A stretch of DNA of 64,000 bases from Ruegeria spongiae (GCF_023502395.1 NZ_JAMFMB010000017.1:1-64000); one strand, 5' to 3'; positions 14,646 to 23,466 are shown, counted from the first letter of the stretch. Notes: a model not told the origin generated them from the letters alone. Numbers and translations: made by a program.

Positions 14646-15758
14646 TCAGACCTTGCTACCAGCCTTGGCGGCTGCCACCGAGGTGGCCCCGATCTGCGCC
14701 AGCGCGATGGAGGTTTCCTCGCTCAGAACCTCCCAGAGCTGTTGCAACCCCGCTTCGGCCCCGGCCGCGATGGCGAATTGAAGAATCCGGCCAAAAAAGA
14801 CAAAGTCCGCACCCCTGACGAGAGCCTTGAGCGCGTCTTCGCCCGAACGCAACCCGCTGTCAAAGAACAGCGGATACTCCGCCCCGACGGCTTGGCGGAT
14901 GTCGGACAAGGCGGAAATCGGCGTGGGCGCGCTATCCAACTGGCGCGCGCCGTGGCTTGAGACCTGAATGGCATCGACGCCCGCCTCTTTCAGGGCCACG
15001 GCGTCCTCGGCGTCCAGCACGCCTTTGACCACCAGATTACCGCTCCACATGTCGCGCAGGCGGGCAAGCGTGTCCCAGCTTGCCTTGGCGCGACTTTCGG
15101 TCCGGTCAAAGCTGTATCCCGCCATGTGGAAATTCGCCATCTGCGGACGCCCCTTGGCCAGCGCCGATAGCGACCAGCGCGGGTGCAGGGCGAAATCCAG
15201 AAACTGGCGGGGTCCGATGCGGAACGGCATGGTGAAGCCGTGGCGCAACTCGCGCGGGCGGCGACCCACTTCGGGCACATCGACGGTCAGGACCAGCGTT
15301 TCATATCCCGCATCCCGTGCCCGTTCCGCCAGTTTGAACGTGCCCGCACCGTCGCCGCTGAAATAGAGCTGGAACCAGGCATTGCCCTGCGCAGTTTCGA
15401 TCATCTCTTCCATTGGTGTCGAGGCAACGGTCGACACACCCAGCGGGATCGAATAGCGCGCCGCGAGGCGGGCCAGCATCAGGTCCGCACCCGGGGCGGC
15501 AAGGTTACACATGCCCATCGGCGCGATGCCGAACGGGCGCTGTGCAGGCGTGCCGAAAACGCTGGTCGAAAGTGATCTGTCACTGACGTCGCGCAAGATG
15601 CGCGGGCGCAAGGTCATCGCATCGAGGGCCGCGCGGTTGCGGGTGGCCCCCACCTCTGTCCCCGCAGCTCCGTCGATATAGTCAAACACCATCCACGGCA
15701 GACGCCGCCGTGCAAGACGGCGGGCGTCCTCGGCGCTGTGGATGGCGCTTGCGCGCAT
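14646..15758 (-). CDS. slcD: FMN-dependent alpha-hydroxy-acid dehydrogenase, probable sulfolactate dehydrogenase
   Basis: A 370-residue protein of the L-lactate dehydrogenase/glycolate oxidase family. The FMN-site block PFGIAPMGMCNL and the active-site block VSSHGARQLD with the catalytic histidine are visible, and the DSGLRSGEDALKAL and FFGR regions complete the flavin barrel. It is the last gene of the DHPS operon; its ATG overlaps the comE stop as TGATG. HpsN makes sulfolactate and ComDE uses sulfopyruvate, so oxidation of sulfolactate to sulfopyruvate is the missing step this enzyme would supply. The family is certain; the substrate is inferred from position. Confidence 0.72.
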   Translation of the reverse strand: MRASAIHSAEDARRLARRRLPWMVFDYIDGAAGTEVGATRNRAALDAMTLRPRILRDVSDRSLSTSVFGTPAQRPFGIAPMGMCNLAAPGADLMLARLAARYSIPLGVSTVASTPMEEMIETAQGNAWFQLYFSGDGAGTFKLAERARDAGYETLVLTVDVPEVGRRPRELRHGFTMPFRIGPRQFLDFALHPRWSLSALAKGRPQMANFHMAGYSFDRTESRAKASWDTLARLRDMWSGNLVVKGVLDAEDAVALKEAGVDAIQVSSHGARQLDSAPTPISALSDIRQAVGAEYPLFFDSGLRSGEDALKALVRGADFVFFGRILQFAIAAGAEAGLQQLWEVLSEETSIALAQIGATSVAAAKAGSKV

Positions 15759-16312
15759 CAGGCCTGAACGGCCTTCATGAAGCGGTCGCGGATCACCACC
15801 GGGTCCATCGTGATCACCGGGTTCTTGGCATTACCGCTGTCGCACTTGACGACGAGCACATGCATCTTGCCGCTGTCCAGCGCCTTTTGCAGAACCTCCC
15901 CGGTGTCCACATCCCGGCATTCGATGACGTTCTCGCAGCCACAGGCCTCGGCCACTTTGGCGAGCGAGGTCTTGCGGCCCGCATAGGTCGGCTGATCCCC
16001 TGTCGAACCATAAGACCCGTTGTCGATGATCATCAGGATGTAGTTATCCGCCACGTTGTTCGCGATGGTCGGCAAGGTACCCATATTGGTCAGGATCGAG
16101 CCGTCGCCATCAATGACGATCACCGGTTTGGGCTGCGCCAGCGCCAGTCCCAGCCCAATACTTGAGGCCAGCCCCATCGTGCCCAGCATGTAGAAATTGC
16201 TCGGCTGGTCGTCGATTGCGTGCAGCTCCTGGCTGGGGATACCGATATTGCAGACCACAAGCTGGTCGCGCAGGATCGGGGCAATCTCTTTCAAAATCTC
16301 GGAACGGATCAT
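15758..16312 (-). CDS. comE: Sulfopyruvate decarboxylase, beta subunit
   Basis: A 184-residue thiamine-diphosphate-binding subunit. The ThDP/Mg motif is present as GDGSILTN followed by IDNGSYGSTG. With ComD it decarboxylates sulfopyruvate to sulfoacetaldehyde. Comparable proteins carry the PYR and PP domains on separate chains, as here. An upstream in-frame extension overlaps comD; the ATG at 16312, which shares ATGA with the comD stop, is the better start. The next gene starts on its stop codon. Identity is strengthened by the DHPS dehydrogenases upstream. Confidence 0.88.
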   Translation of the reverse strand: MIRSEILKEIAPILRDQLVVCNIGIPSQELHAIDDQPSNFYMLGTMGLASSIGLGLALAQPKPVIVIDGDGSILTNMGTLPTIANNVADNYILMIIDNGSYGSTGDQPTYAGRKTSLAKVAEACGCENVIECRDVDTGEVLQKALDSGKMHVLVVKCDSGNAKNPVITMDPVVIRDRFMKAVQA

Positions 16313-16815
16313 TGGTCGCCATAGCCTCCCCAGAAGTTGGCATCGGTCAGAATGGCGACCGGTTTGTTGCACATGAAGGTGTATTTCAGGATGTTGTCGA
16401 GTTCCTCGACGTCTTTCTGCCAGTGAAAATGATAGGTCGGGATATTCAGCTGCGCCAGCAACGCCTTGGTATGCACCGCCATCTCAACCTGACAGGCGAC
16501 TGGCTCGCGCAGCTCGCCGCGATACGAAATCAGCATCGGTAAGGGCATCCGGTAATACTGGATCAATGTCGCCAGCGTGTTGAGCGTGACCCCGATCGCG
16601 GTGTTCTGCATGATGATCGCCGGGCGCTTGCCGCCCATCCAGGCCCCGGCGCACAGCCCCATACCCTCGTCTTCCTTGTTCGAGGGGATGTGAAAGATAT
16701 CGTCGCGCTGATCAATCTCTTCGATCACCCCGGCCAGCTGTTTGCACGGCACGGTGGTCACGAACGAGATGTCATTGGCGACAAGATCATCCGCGATCTT
16801 CTTGTCGATATTCAT
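16309..16815 (-). CDS. comD: Sulfopyruvate decarboxylase, alpha subunit
   Basis: A 168-residue PYR-domain subunit of a two-chain ThDP decarboxylase. It begins MNIDKKIADDLVANDISFVT and contains the glutamate-bearing block PSNKEDEGMGLCAGAWMGGK that activates the cofactor in the family. It partners with the ComE chain encoded immediately downstream; start and stop overlap by four bases. The chosen ATG lies about 41 bases after the universal stress gene and avoids an arginine-rich extension from an upstream in-frame codon. Confidence 0.88.
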   Translation of the reverse strand: MNIDKKIADDLVANDISFVTTVPCKQLAGVIEEIDQRDDIFHIPSNKEDEGMGLCAGAWMGGKRPAIIMQNTAIGVTLNTLATLIQYYRMPLPMLISYRGELREPVACQVEMAVHTKALLAQLNIPTYHFHWQKDVEELDNILKYTFMCNKPVAILTDANFWGGYGDQ

Positions 16816-16856
16816 GGTCTGCTTTGCCTTTTCGATTCGAGGCGCGTGGCGCCTTT

Positions 16857-17273
16857 TCAGGGTTGAGAATTGCGGTGGACATGCACCGCGCAATGGGCGT
16901 GCCGGACCACGCGCGCGGCGGTTGATCCGAGGAAATAGTCGCTCAGGCCAGGTTTGTGCGAGCCGATCACGATACAGTCGATGCCGCTGGAATTCGCGTA
17001 GTCGATGATGGTGCGCGCGGTGTGACCCTTGACGATCTCCGGCGAGATGCCTTCCGCACCCTCAAGTTTTTCCTCCAGCAACCGTCTTGCCTTTGCATAG
17101 CCTTCATTGACGACGGATTTGTCCAGATAGGCGCTGGCCGAGCCTTGCGGTGTCTCATAGACATGCAGCGCGATGATCTCGCACGTGCCGCCGCCAAGGG
17201 CCTGCGCCACCTTCAGCGTGTGTTGCGAAATGTCGTGATCAAGTGCCATCGGGACCAGAATTTTCTTATACAT
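16857..17273 (-). CDS. Universal stress protein, UspA family
   Basis: A 138-residue single UspA domain starting MYKKILVPMALD. The C-terminal nucleotide-binding loop reads IGSHKPGLSDYFLGSTA, close to the G-2x-G-9x-G(S/T) ATP motif, although the second position is lysine rather than glycine. It sits inside the DHPS operon, 30 bases after hpsP and 41 bases before comD, so it is very likely co-transcribed. A direct enzymatic role is not expected; protection during growth on sulfonates, for example against sulfoacetaldehyde or sulfite stress, is speculation from position. Confidence 0.88.
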   Translation of the reverse strand: MYKKILVPMALDHDISQHTLKVAQALGGGTCEIIALHVYETPQGSASAYLDKSVVNEGYAKARRLLEEKLEGAEGISPEIVKGHTARTIIDYANSSGIDCIVIGSHKPGLSDYFLGSTAARVVRHAHCAVHVHRNSQP

Positions 17274-17303
17274 GTCCTGTCTCCATCGGGTGTTCGGGTT
17301 TCT

Positions 17304-18284
17304 CTATGCCCAAGGTGTTAGCACGATTTTCGGGGCAGAGACCGCACCTGCGCGCAAATTTTGGAACGCCTCGAACCCGTCGGCCAGCGGGCGTTCCTCG
17401 AACCAGTCCAGCGCTCCCAGACGGCCATCAAAGATGGCATGGGCCGTATCCCGGAAATCCTGCGCGGTGTAGGTGTAGGTGCCGATAAAGCGGATCTCCT
17501 GCAGGGTCATCCGGCGAATGTCGAGCCCGCCGCGATCCTCGCCCAGACCGACATGGGCGATCACGCCGCCCGGTGCGGCATGGTCCGAGGCCACCGCGCG
17601 CGTCGCGGCATAGCCCACCGCGTCGATCACCACCTCATGGAGGCCCTCGGCCCGGACCACCACATGCTGTCCGCACCGGTCCTGCAAATAGGCGCGACGC
17701 ATCTCGTTTGGTTCGGTGATCACCACGTCTTCGACGCCCATCGCCTTTAGCACTAGCGCAGCCGCAAGGCCAATCGCCCCGCCCCCGATCACCAGCGCGC
17801 GCGCCTCCACGCCGGGGTGCAAGCTCTCCACCGCCAGTCTGACCGCGTGCCAACTGACCGCCAGAGGCTCGGCAAGGGCTGCCTTGGCCAATGGCACACC
17901 CTCCGGCACCTTGACCAGATTGGCTTCCGGCATGGCGACGTATTGCGCAAAAGCGCCCTCGCGTGGTGGCATCGAGATGATCTGACGGTCCGGGCAGATA
18001 TTCTCGCGCCCTGCCCGACACGCAGCACAGGTGCCACAGCACACCAGCGGGTTGATCGTGACGCGGGAGCCATCACGCGCGCCACCGACAATGACTCCCG
18101 CCGCCTCATGCCCGAGGATCAGCGGGGCGGGGCGTCGCGCATCATGGCCCAGATAGGCGTGCATGTCCGAGCCACAGATGCCGACGGCCTCGACCCGGAT
18201 CAGATGTTCTCCGGCGCGCGGAGCCGCGTCCGGCACATCGCGGTAGCCCATCTGTTCCACACCGTCATATACAAGTGCCTTCAT
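17304..18284 (-). CDS. hpsP: Zinc-dependent alcohol dehydrogenase, DHPS 2-dehydrogenase HpsP
   Basis: A 326-residue medium-chain, zinc-dependent dehydrogenase. Catalytic zinc ligands C37, H59 and E60 and the structural-zinc cysteines C83, C86, C89 and C97 are present; the Rossmann motif is VIGGGAIGLAAAL. In known DHPS clusters HpsO and HpsP interconvert the DHPS enantiomers through a 2-keto intermediate, delivering the R form to HpsN. The ATG overlaps the hpsO stop as ATGA. The enzyme class is certain; the HpsP assignment rests on the operon. Confidence 0.8.
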   Translation of the reverse strand: MKALVYDGVEQMGYRDVPDAAPRAGEHLIRVEAVGICGSDMHAYLGHDARRPAPLILGHEAAGVIVGGARDGSRVTINPLVCCGTCAACRAGRENICPDRQIISMPPREGAFAQYVAMPEANLVKVPEGVPLAKAALAEPLAVSWHAVRLAVESLHPGVEARALVIGGGAIGLAAALVLKAMGVEDVVITEPNEMRRAYLQDRCGQHVVVRAEGLHEVVIDAVGYAATRAVASDHAAPGGVIAHVGLGEDRGGLDIRRMTLQEIRFIGTYTYTAQDFRDTAHAIFDGRLGALDWFEERPLADGFEAFQNLRAGAVSAPKIVLTPWA

Positions 18285-19042
18285 TTCGCGGTGAACCCCC
18301 CGTCGACCATCAGGACCTGCCCCGTCACATAGCTGGAGGCGTCAGAGCACAGAAACAGGACCGGCCCGTCCATATCCTCCATCCGCCCGTTGCGCTTCAT
18401 GCAGGTCTGCGCCGCGTTTCGGGCCGCGCGGTCTGTATCCTCGAACACAGCCTGTGTCAGCTCGGTCGGGAAGAACCCCGGACCGATCGCGTTGGCGGTG
18501 ATACCGTCGCCCGACCAAGCCTCAGCCATGGCGCGGGTCAACTGCGCAATGCCCCCCTTTGAGGCCCCGTAGGCGACGCCGCCGGGAAACGCCCGCGTGG
18601 TCTGCAACGACGCGAAATTGACGATACGACCCCAGCCTTTCTCTTTCATCGCCGGAACCAGCGCCTGGCTGAGAAAGAACGGCGCGGTGAGGTTCAGCGC
18701 CAGCGTCTGATCCCAGCCACGGCCTGTCACATCATCCGCCGCTTCGCGCGTGTTCACACCAGCGGCATGAATGACGATATCCGGCGCGCCGTAAATCGCA
18801 TTCACCCGGTCCACCAGTTCGCCCAGCGCCTCTCGGTCAGACACATCGGCCACAACGCTGCCCGCATTCGGACCGATCTCGGCACAGAGATCATCCAAGG
18901 CGTCCTGCCGCCGGGCAAGGCCAACGACGCGCGCTCCGGCCCGTGCCAGAACCAACGCCGCGCGCCGCCCCAGACCCGAGCTTGCCCCGGTCACAAGAGC
19001 AACCCGACCGGTCAGATCAAAGAGCGCCCTTGGGTCAGCCAT
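18281..19042 (-). CDS. hpsO: Short-chain dehydrogenase, DHPS 2-dehydrogenase HpsO
   Basis: A 253-residue classical SDR. The NAD(P) motif TGASSGLG is at residues 19-26, and the YGASK catalytic pair follows FASLQTT, which supplies the serine. The usual NNAG is HAAG here. With HpsP it is expected to interconvert DHPS enantiomers by oxidation and reduction at C2. The chosen ATG at 19042 overlaps the last eight bases of hpsN (ATGGCTGA), and the stop overlaps hpsP. Specificity is inferred from hpsN and hpsP on either side. Confidence 0.8.
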   Translation of the reverse strand: MADPRALFDLTGRVALVTGASSGLGRRAALVLARAGARVVGLARRQDALDDLCAEIGPNAGSVVADVSDREALGELVDRVNAIYGAPDIVIHAAGVNTREAADDVTGRGWDQTLALNLTAPFFLSQALVPAMKEKGWGRIVNFASLQTTRAFPGGVAYGASKGGIAQLTRAMAEAWSGDGITANAIGPGFFPTELTQAVFEDTDRAARNAAQTCMKRNGRMEDMDGPVLFLCSDASSYVTGQVLMVDGGFTAK

Positions 19043-20342
19043 CAGCGGAGAGGTCGAACTGCTCGTCCGGGAAATACTTGGCAAGCCGCACATCCGCCGC
19101 GCGGGCGTGCCCCTCCATGCCTTCCAGCCGCGAGATGCGCGCGGTGGCTTCAGCGATGGATTTCGAGCCTTCGCGCGTTGCGCGCTGCCAGGTGACGATC
19201 TTCATGTATTTGTGCACGCTCAGACCACCCGTATAGCTGGCCGCACCCGAGGTCGGCAGCACATGGTTGGTGCCGGTGGCCTTGTCGCCGTAAGACACCG
19301 TCGTTTCTTCGCCCAGAAACAGCGAGCCATAGCAGGTCAGACGACCCAGCCACCAATCCAGATCTTCAGCCTGCACGGTCAGATGCTCGGGCGCGTAATC
19401 GTCGGAACAGGCTGCCATTTCCTCGCGGTCCCCGCACAGGATCACCTCGGCATAGTCGCGCCAGGCGGCAAAGGCGTTGTCGCGGTTCACTTCGGGCAGG
19501 TCGTCGATCAGGACGGGCACAAGTTCCATGACCTTTTCGGCAATCGCCCGATCATCGGTCACCAGCCAGACCGGAGAATTGTAGCCATGTTCCGCCTGAC
19601 TGACCAGATCGGTCGCCACAACATGCGCGTCCGAGGCCCCGTCAGCCAGGATCAGGCTGTCGGTGGGGCCTGCGATCATGTCGATGCCGACACGCCCGAA
19701 CAATATGCGCTTGGCTTCGGCGACGAACTGGTTTCCCGGTCCCACAAGGATGTTGGCCTTGGGCAGGTCGAACAATCCATAGGTCATGGTGGCAACACCC
19801 TGCACGCCGCCCATCGCCAGGATCTTGTCGGCACCGCAGATTTGCGCGGCATAAACGATCGCCGGGGCGACACCGACACCGGGGCGCGGTGGCGAACAGG
19901 CGGTGATATGACGGCAACCGGCAACCTTTGCCGTGGTCACGGTCATGATGGCGCTGGCGATATGGCTGTAGCGGCCACCGGGCACGTAACAGCCCGCCGC
20001 ATCCACAGGGATGGCTTTCTGACCTGCGACAAAGCCCGGAACGATTTCCAGCTCGACATCCGACAGCGTTGCCTTCTGGGTTTCGGCAAACCGACGCACA
20101 TTGTCATGGGCAAATCGAATATCGGCCTTCAGCTTTTCCGGCACCAGCGCACACGCGGCTTCGATCTCTGCTGGCGTGAGCAGCACGCTGCCCTCGTAAC
20201 GGTCGAACTTCTTGGCATATTCCAGCGCCTTTTCATCGCCGCCCGCCTCGATCTCATCGAGAATCGTTTTGACGGTGTCATGGACTTCGGACGCATGGGA
20301 TTGCGCGGTCAGAGTTGCCTTTTTCAGGTATTCACGAGGCAT
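19035..20342 (-). CDS. hpsN: Sulfopropanediol 3-dehydrogenase (DHPS 3-dehydrogenase)
   Basis: A 435-residue histidinol-dehydrogenase-fold enzyme, the signature gene of DHPS degradation. HpsN oxidises (R)-DHPS to (R)-sulfolactate in two NAD+-linked steps, as HisD does for histidinol. Family blocks include CYVPGGRYSHIASAIM, GPGNQFVAEAKR, DLVSQAEHG with zinc-ligand residues, and GTNHVLPTSGAASYTGGLSV. No histidine biosynthesis genes are nearby, whereas transporter and sulfonate genes are, which argues against hisD. A TTG at 20351 would add three residues; the ATG at 20342 with GGAC upstream is preferred. The hpsM stop lies 12 bases before it. Confidence 0.92.
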   Translation of the reverse strand: MPREYLKKATLTAQSHASEVHDTVKTILDEIEAGGDEKALEYAKKFDRYEGSVLLTPAEIEAACALVPEKLKADIRFAHDNVRRFAETQKATLSDVELEIVPGFVAGQKAIPVDAAGCYVPGGRYSHIASAIMTVTTAKVAGCRHITACSPPRPGVGVAPAIVYAAQICGADKILAMGGVQGVATMTYGLFDLPKANILVGPGNQFVAEAKRILFGRVGIDMIAGPTDSLILADGASDAHVVATDLVSQAEHGYNSPVWLVTDDRAIAEKVMELVPVLIDDLPEVNRDNAFAAWRDYAEVILCGDREEMAACSDDYAPEHLTVQAEDLDWWLGRLTCYGSLFLGEETTVSYGDKATGTNHVLPTSGAASYTGGLSVHKYMKIVTWQRATREGSKSIAEATARISRLEGMEGHARAADVRLAKYFPDEQFDLSADG

Positions 20343-20354
20343 ATTCAACAAGTC

Positions 20355-21683
20355 CTATTGGTAGATTGCAGGAAGCAGGGTGGTCGAAACCGCAGGAATA
20401 TAGGCGATCAGGAGAACCACGATCAGCATGGTCAATACGAAGGGTACGGCCCGGGCGGCAATCTTCAGAATCGACTCGCCGGTAATGCCAGATACGACAA
20501 ACAGGTTCAGACCCAACGGCGGTGTGATGAAGCCCACGCCCAGCGCAGTGATCATCATGATGCAGAACTGAATCTCGTTCATGCCGATATTGTCCGCCAA
20601 CGGTTTCAGGATCGGCGCGAGGATCACGATGTTCGGGGTCGTCTCCATCACGCAGCCCGCCGCGATCAGGATGCCGATCATCAGCAGGATCAACACATAG
20701 GGGTCATCCGTCAGCGAGGTGATCGACGTGACAAAGCCCTGCGGCACGCCCATGATCGCCAGCGCTTCGGCCAGCGGGGCGGAAAAGGCGATGATCGGCA
20801 GGATGACACCGTTCACCTTGGCCGAACTCACCAGCATCGACGGGAAATCCGCCAGCGACAGGGTGCGCATCAGAAAGCCCATGATGATGGTGACAACCAC
20901 CGCCGTGGCACCGGCCTCGGTCGGGGTCAGGCGGCCCGAGAAAATTCCGTAAAAGATGATGCCCGGCACGATAAAGGCATACCAGCCGGATTTCAGCGCC
21001 TTGCCCAGATTGGCCAGCCATTCACCCCAGGTCTTCATGCCTCCGCCCTCATAGGCGTAAAGGCGGTTCATGATGATGTTGGTAACAAGGATCGACAGCA
21101 GAATGGCCAGACCGGGGATCAGCGCCGCCAGGAACAGGGTCGAGGCGGAAATGCCCAACACAAGGCCGATGATGATATAGGCGATCGACGGCGGGATCAG
21201 GATGCCGGTACAGGCCCCGGCCGCCACCAGCGCACACGCATAAGGGCGCGGATAGCCGCTTTCGACCAGCCGGTCGATGGTCATGCGACCCACCGCAGCG
21301 GCCCCGGCAGCGTCCGAGCCCGAGATTGCGGCGAACATGCCGCAGACAAGGACGGTGGCCGAACCAAAGCCGCCTTTGGCAAAACAGGTCAGTGCCTCGG
21401 CCACATCGAGAAACTTGCGCGACAACCCGGTGCGCACCAGCACGTCTCCGGTCAGGATGAAGAGCGGCACGGCGGTCAGCGCAAAGGCGTCGATGCCGGT
21501 GAACAGGCTCTCGCCCACAAGGCTGAGCGGCAGATCGCCGGACATGATCAGCATGACAATCGCCGCCGAGCCGATCGCGGCCCAGACCGGCACGGCCAGC
21601 GCGATCAACGCCACGAACATCATGACCGGCACATAGAAATCCCAACCGAGTTCAACCGTTTGATTCAGAGAATTCCAAAGCAT
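20355..21683 (-). CDS. hpsM: TRAP transporter large membrane subunit (DctM family), DHPS uptake
   Basis: A 442-residue DctM-family protein with about a dozen hydrophobic segments, forming the Na+-coupled transport channel of a TRAP system. It contains typical DctM stretches such as GVAFITPPLGLNLFV-like GVGFITPPLG and SGSDAAGAAAVG. It works with HpsL and the periplasmic binding protein HpsK. Start ATG at 21683 lies ten bases after the hpsL stop. DHPS as substrate is inferred from hpsN immediately downstream and from the known hpsKLM arrangement. Confidence 0.9.
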   Translation of the reverse strand: MLWNSLNQTVELGWDFYVPVMMFVALIALAVPVWAAIGSAAIVMLIMSGDLPLSLVGESLFTGIDAFALTAVPLFILTGDVLVRTGLSRKFLDVAEALTCFAKGGFGSATVLVCGMFAAISGSDAAGAAAVGRMTIDRLVESGYPRPYACALVAAGACTGILIPPSIAYIIIGLVLGISASTLFLAALIPGLAILLSILVTNIIMNRLYAYEGGGMKTWGEWLANLGKALKSGWYAFIVPGIIFYGIFSGRLTPTEAGATAVVVTIIMGFLMRTLSLADFPSMLVSSAKVNGVILPIIAFSAPLAEALAIMGVPQGFVTSITSLTDDPYVLILLMIGILIAAGCVMETTPNIVILAPILKPLADNIGMNEIQFCIMMITALGVGFITPPLGLNLFVVSGITGESILKIAARAVPFVLTMLIVVLLIAYIPAVSTTLLPAIYQ

Positions 21684-21693
21684 TACCTATCCC

Positions 21694-22206
21694 TCAATCA
21701 AACAGCTTGTCGCCTTCGAAGACGGGGGTGCCGTCTCGCAAGGACTTGAGATCACGCAGGAAGGACTGGATCAGACGCCAGATCATCAGGGCAAACCCGG
21801 TGGGCACCGCCATCAGAAACCACACTTTCGACACCCGCAGACCATCCGTGACCGACCCGAACTTGGCCGACACATGCACCGCTTCATAGGACCAATAGAG
21901 CGCGATGATCGCGACCACGAACATCACCAGATCGCCGAAGATATAGAGCAGTGCCTTGGGCCGTGGCGGCAGGTAATGCATCACCACGTCGATGCGGATA
22001 TGGGCACGTTCCTTGACCGCCGCTGCCGCCCCGATCCATGCGAGGTAGATGAAGGAATAGCGAACGATTTCCTCCCCCCAGATCGAGGAGTAGGCGAAGA
22101 TCTCGCGCCGCAGCACTTCGATCGCCATCGTGATGACCAGCATGACGTAGAACACAAGCAGCAGCCAGCGCTCGGCGTCGCGGTCTATTCTCTGAAATAC
22201 AGTCAT
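21694..22206 (-). CDS. hpsL: TRAP transporter small membrane subunit (DctQ family), DHPS uptake
   Basis: A 170-residue DctQ-type protein with four predicted membrane segments and the family block IWGEEIVRYSFIYLAWIGAA followed by KERAHIRIDV. It forms the membrane complex with HpsM. The chosen ATG at 22206 follows GGCAGGAG directly; a longer frame extends into the intercistronic hairpin and is rejected. A 114-base gap with a stable stem-loop separates it from hpsK, unlike the tight spacing of the rest of the operon. Confidence 0.9.
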   Translation of the reverse strand: MTVFQRIDRDAERWLLLVFYVMLVITMAIEVLRREIFAYSSIWGEEIVRYSFIYLAWIGAAAAVKERAHIRIDVVMHYLPPRPKALLYIFGDLVMFVVAIIALYWSYEAVHVSAKFGSVTDGLRVSKVWFLMAVPTGFALMIWRLIQSFLRDLKSLRDGTPVFEGDKLFD

Positions 22207-22287
22207 CTCCTGCCTCGAATTCTGGCACCACTTCACAATCCGGGCCTCAAGCGGCCCGATGCATGGTGGTGCTGATGATGGATAAGA

Positions 22288-22310
22288 GCGGGTGCACAAT
22301 CGGCACCCGC
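22288..22310 (-). promoter_or_regulatory. Intercistronic stem-loop between hpsK and hpsL
   Basis: GCGGGTGC and GCACCCGC form a perfect 8-bp stem with a 7-base loop, beginning ten bases after the hpsK stop. No U-run follows on the transcript, so it is not a typical terminator. Such stem-loops after binding-protein genes often protect the upstream mRNA, giving more binding protein than membrane subunits; that role is inferred. Confidence 0.65.
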
Positions 22311-22320
22311 CCGGATGGCG

Positions 22321-23466
22321 TCAGGCGTCGTGGACGTAGTATTTGCCCTGCGTCCCCGCAGCCTCGACCAGCTTGTCGAAGGCTTCCATCGATCCGGCCA
22401 GTTCGGTCTTGAACGGGTCCCATTCCGAGCGCTGATAGCCACCGGCGTCTTTCCATTCCGCCAGTTGATCGTCGCTCAGCGAATGGAACTGCACACCCGC
22501 CTTGTTCAGCTCGGCCATGGCGTAGGCCCGCGCCGAGGGCACTTTGGACAGGTTCTGGTGGCTGGTCATTTCCGCCGCCCACATGATCCCGTCCTGCACA
22601 TCGGCAGGCATCGAGTTGAACCACTCCAGATTGCAGGAATAGACCTGACTGTCCGGCACCGCCTGGGTGAAGGTCACATTGCTTAGGATGTCCTTGAAGC
22701 CAAAGACATAGAGCGCACCCACCGACGGATCGAGCGCATCGGCCACGCCCTGTTTGATCGCCGAGGGTGTCTCGCCCCAGGCAACCGGGGTCGGGTTGGC
22801 ACCGACCATGCGGTAATACTGCTGCAGCATCTTCGAGCCCGGAACGCGGAATTTCACACCGCTCATGTCCGAGGGGGTCAGGATTGCATCGCCGCCTTGC
22901 CGCACCGCCACCACGCGCGGGTCGATCACCACATAGAACAGCGCCTTGAACCCGGCCGCCTCGACCTTGGGGTGAACCTCGTTCTTCCAGGTCTCGGAAT
23001 GTACCAGATTGGTGAAGCGCTGGTTCGAGCCGCACAGGTAGGGCATGTTGATCAGATCGACGGTCGAGGCGAAGGGCGCGAAATTCGACAGAGAATGCTG
23101 CGCTGCCTGAATGGTCCCGCCCTGCACCTTCTGCACCAGCGAGCCGCCCGCGCCCAACTGCCCCCCCGGCGCCAGCTTGACATAGACCTTGCCGTTGGTG
23201 GCGTTCTGGATGTTCTCTTTCAGGTCCAGTTGCATGATCGGATAGCTGCGCGAGGCCCCCAGTACATAAGCGGTTGCAACCGTCATGATGTGATCGGCGG
23301 ATTTCTCACGCTCGCTTTGTTCTTTCGCCGTCTGCGCCGCAGCCTCCGACGACCAGAGCACACCGCCCGCCCCGGCAACAAGCGCCGCTGTAAAGCCCCC
23401 TCCGGCACTGAGTTTCAGAAAGTTCCGGCGTTCAGCCGAAGCGAGATGTTGTTTTTCGTTGTCCAT
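22321..23466 (-). CDS. hpsK: TRAP transporter substrate-binding protein (DctP family), DHPS uptake
   Basis: A 381-residue periplasmic solute receptor. The N-terminus carries a twin-arginine-type signal: AERRNFLKLSAGGG around residues 13-26, then a hydrophobic stretch and an AAAQ cleavage region near residue 45, implying export in folded form. The mature part has the TRAP-binding fold with the conserved arginine-containing KFRVPGSKM block and the SVGALYVFGFKDIL region. It is the receptor partner of HpsL/HpsM. Start ATG at 23466 has GGGAGG upstream; an extension from 23481 is less likely. Substrate assignment comes from the operon. Confidence 0.9.
   Translation of the reverse strand: MDNEKQHLASAERRNFLKLSAGGGFTAALVAGAGGVLWSSEAAAQTAKEQSEREKSADHIMTVATAYVLGASRSYPIMQLDLKENIQNATNGKVYVKLAPGGQLGAGGSLVQKVQGGTIQAAQHSLSNFAPFASTVDLINMPYLCGSNQRFTNLVHSETWKNEVHPKVEAAGFKALFYVVIDPRVVAVRQGGDAILTPSDMSGVKFRVPGSKMLQQYYRMVGANPTPVAWGETPSAIKQGVADALDPSVGALYVFGFKDILSNVTFTQAVPDSQVYSCNLEWFNSMPADVQDGIMWAAEMTSHQNLSKVPSARAYAMAELNKAGVQFHSLSDDQLAEWKDAGGYQRSEWDPFKTELAGSMEAFDKLVEAAGTQGKYYVHDA

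Noticed and set aside
19035-20342. hisD (histidinol dehydrogenase)
   Set aside because: The fold matches, but the operon context (TRAP transporter, hpsO, hpsP, comDE) and absence of other his genes point to hpsN.
19107-21749. An 880-codon open frame on the plus strand
   Set aside because: It is exactly antisense to hpsN and hpsM, has no family-like blocks, and its His/Arg/Gln/Gly-rich composition is typical of GC-rich shadow frames.
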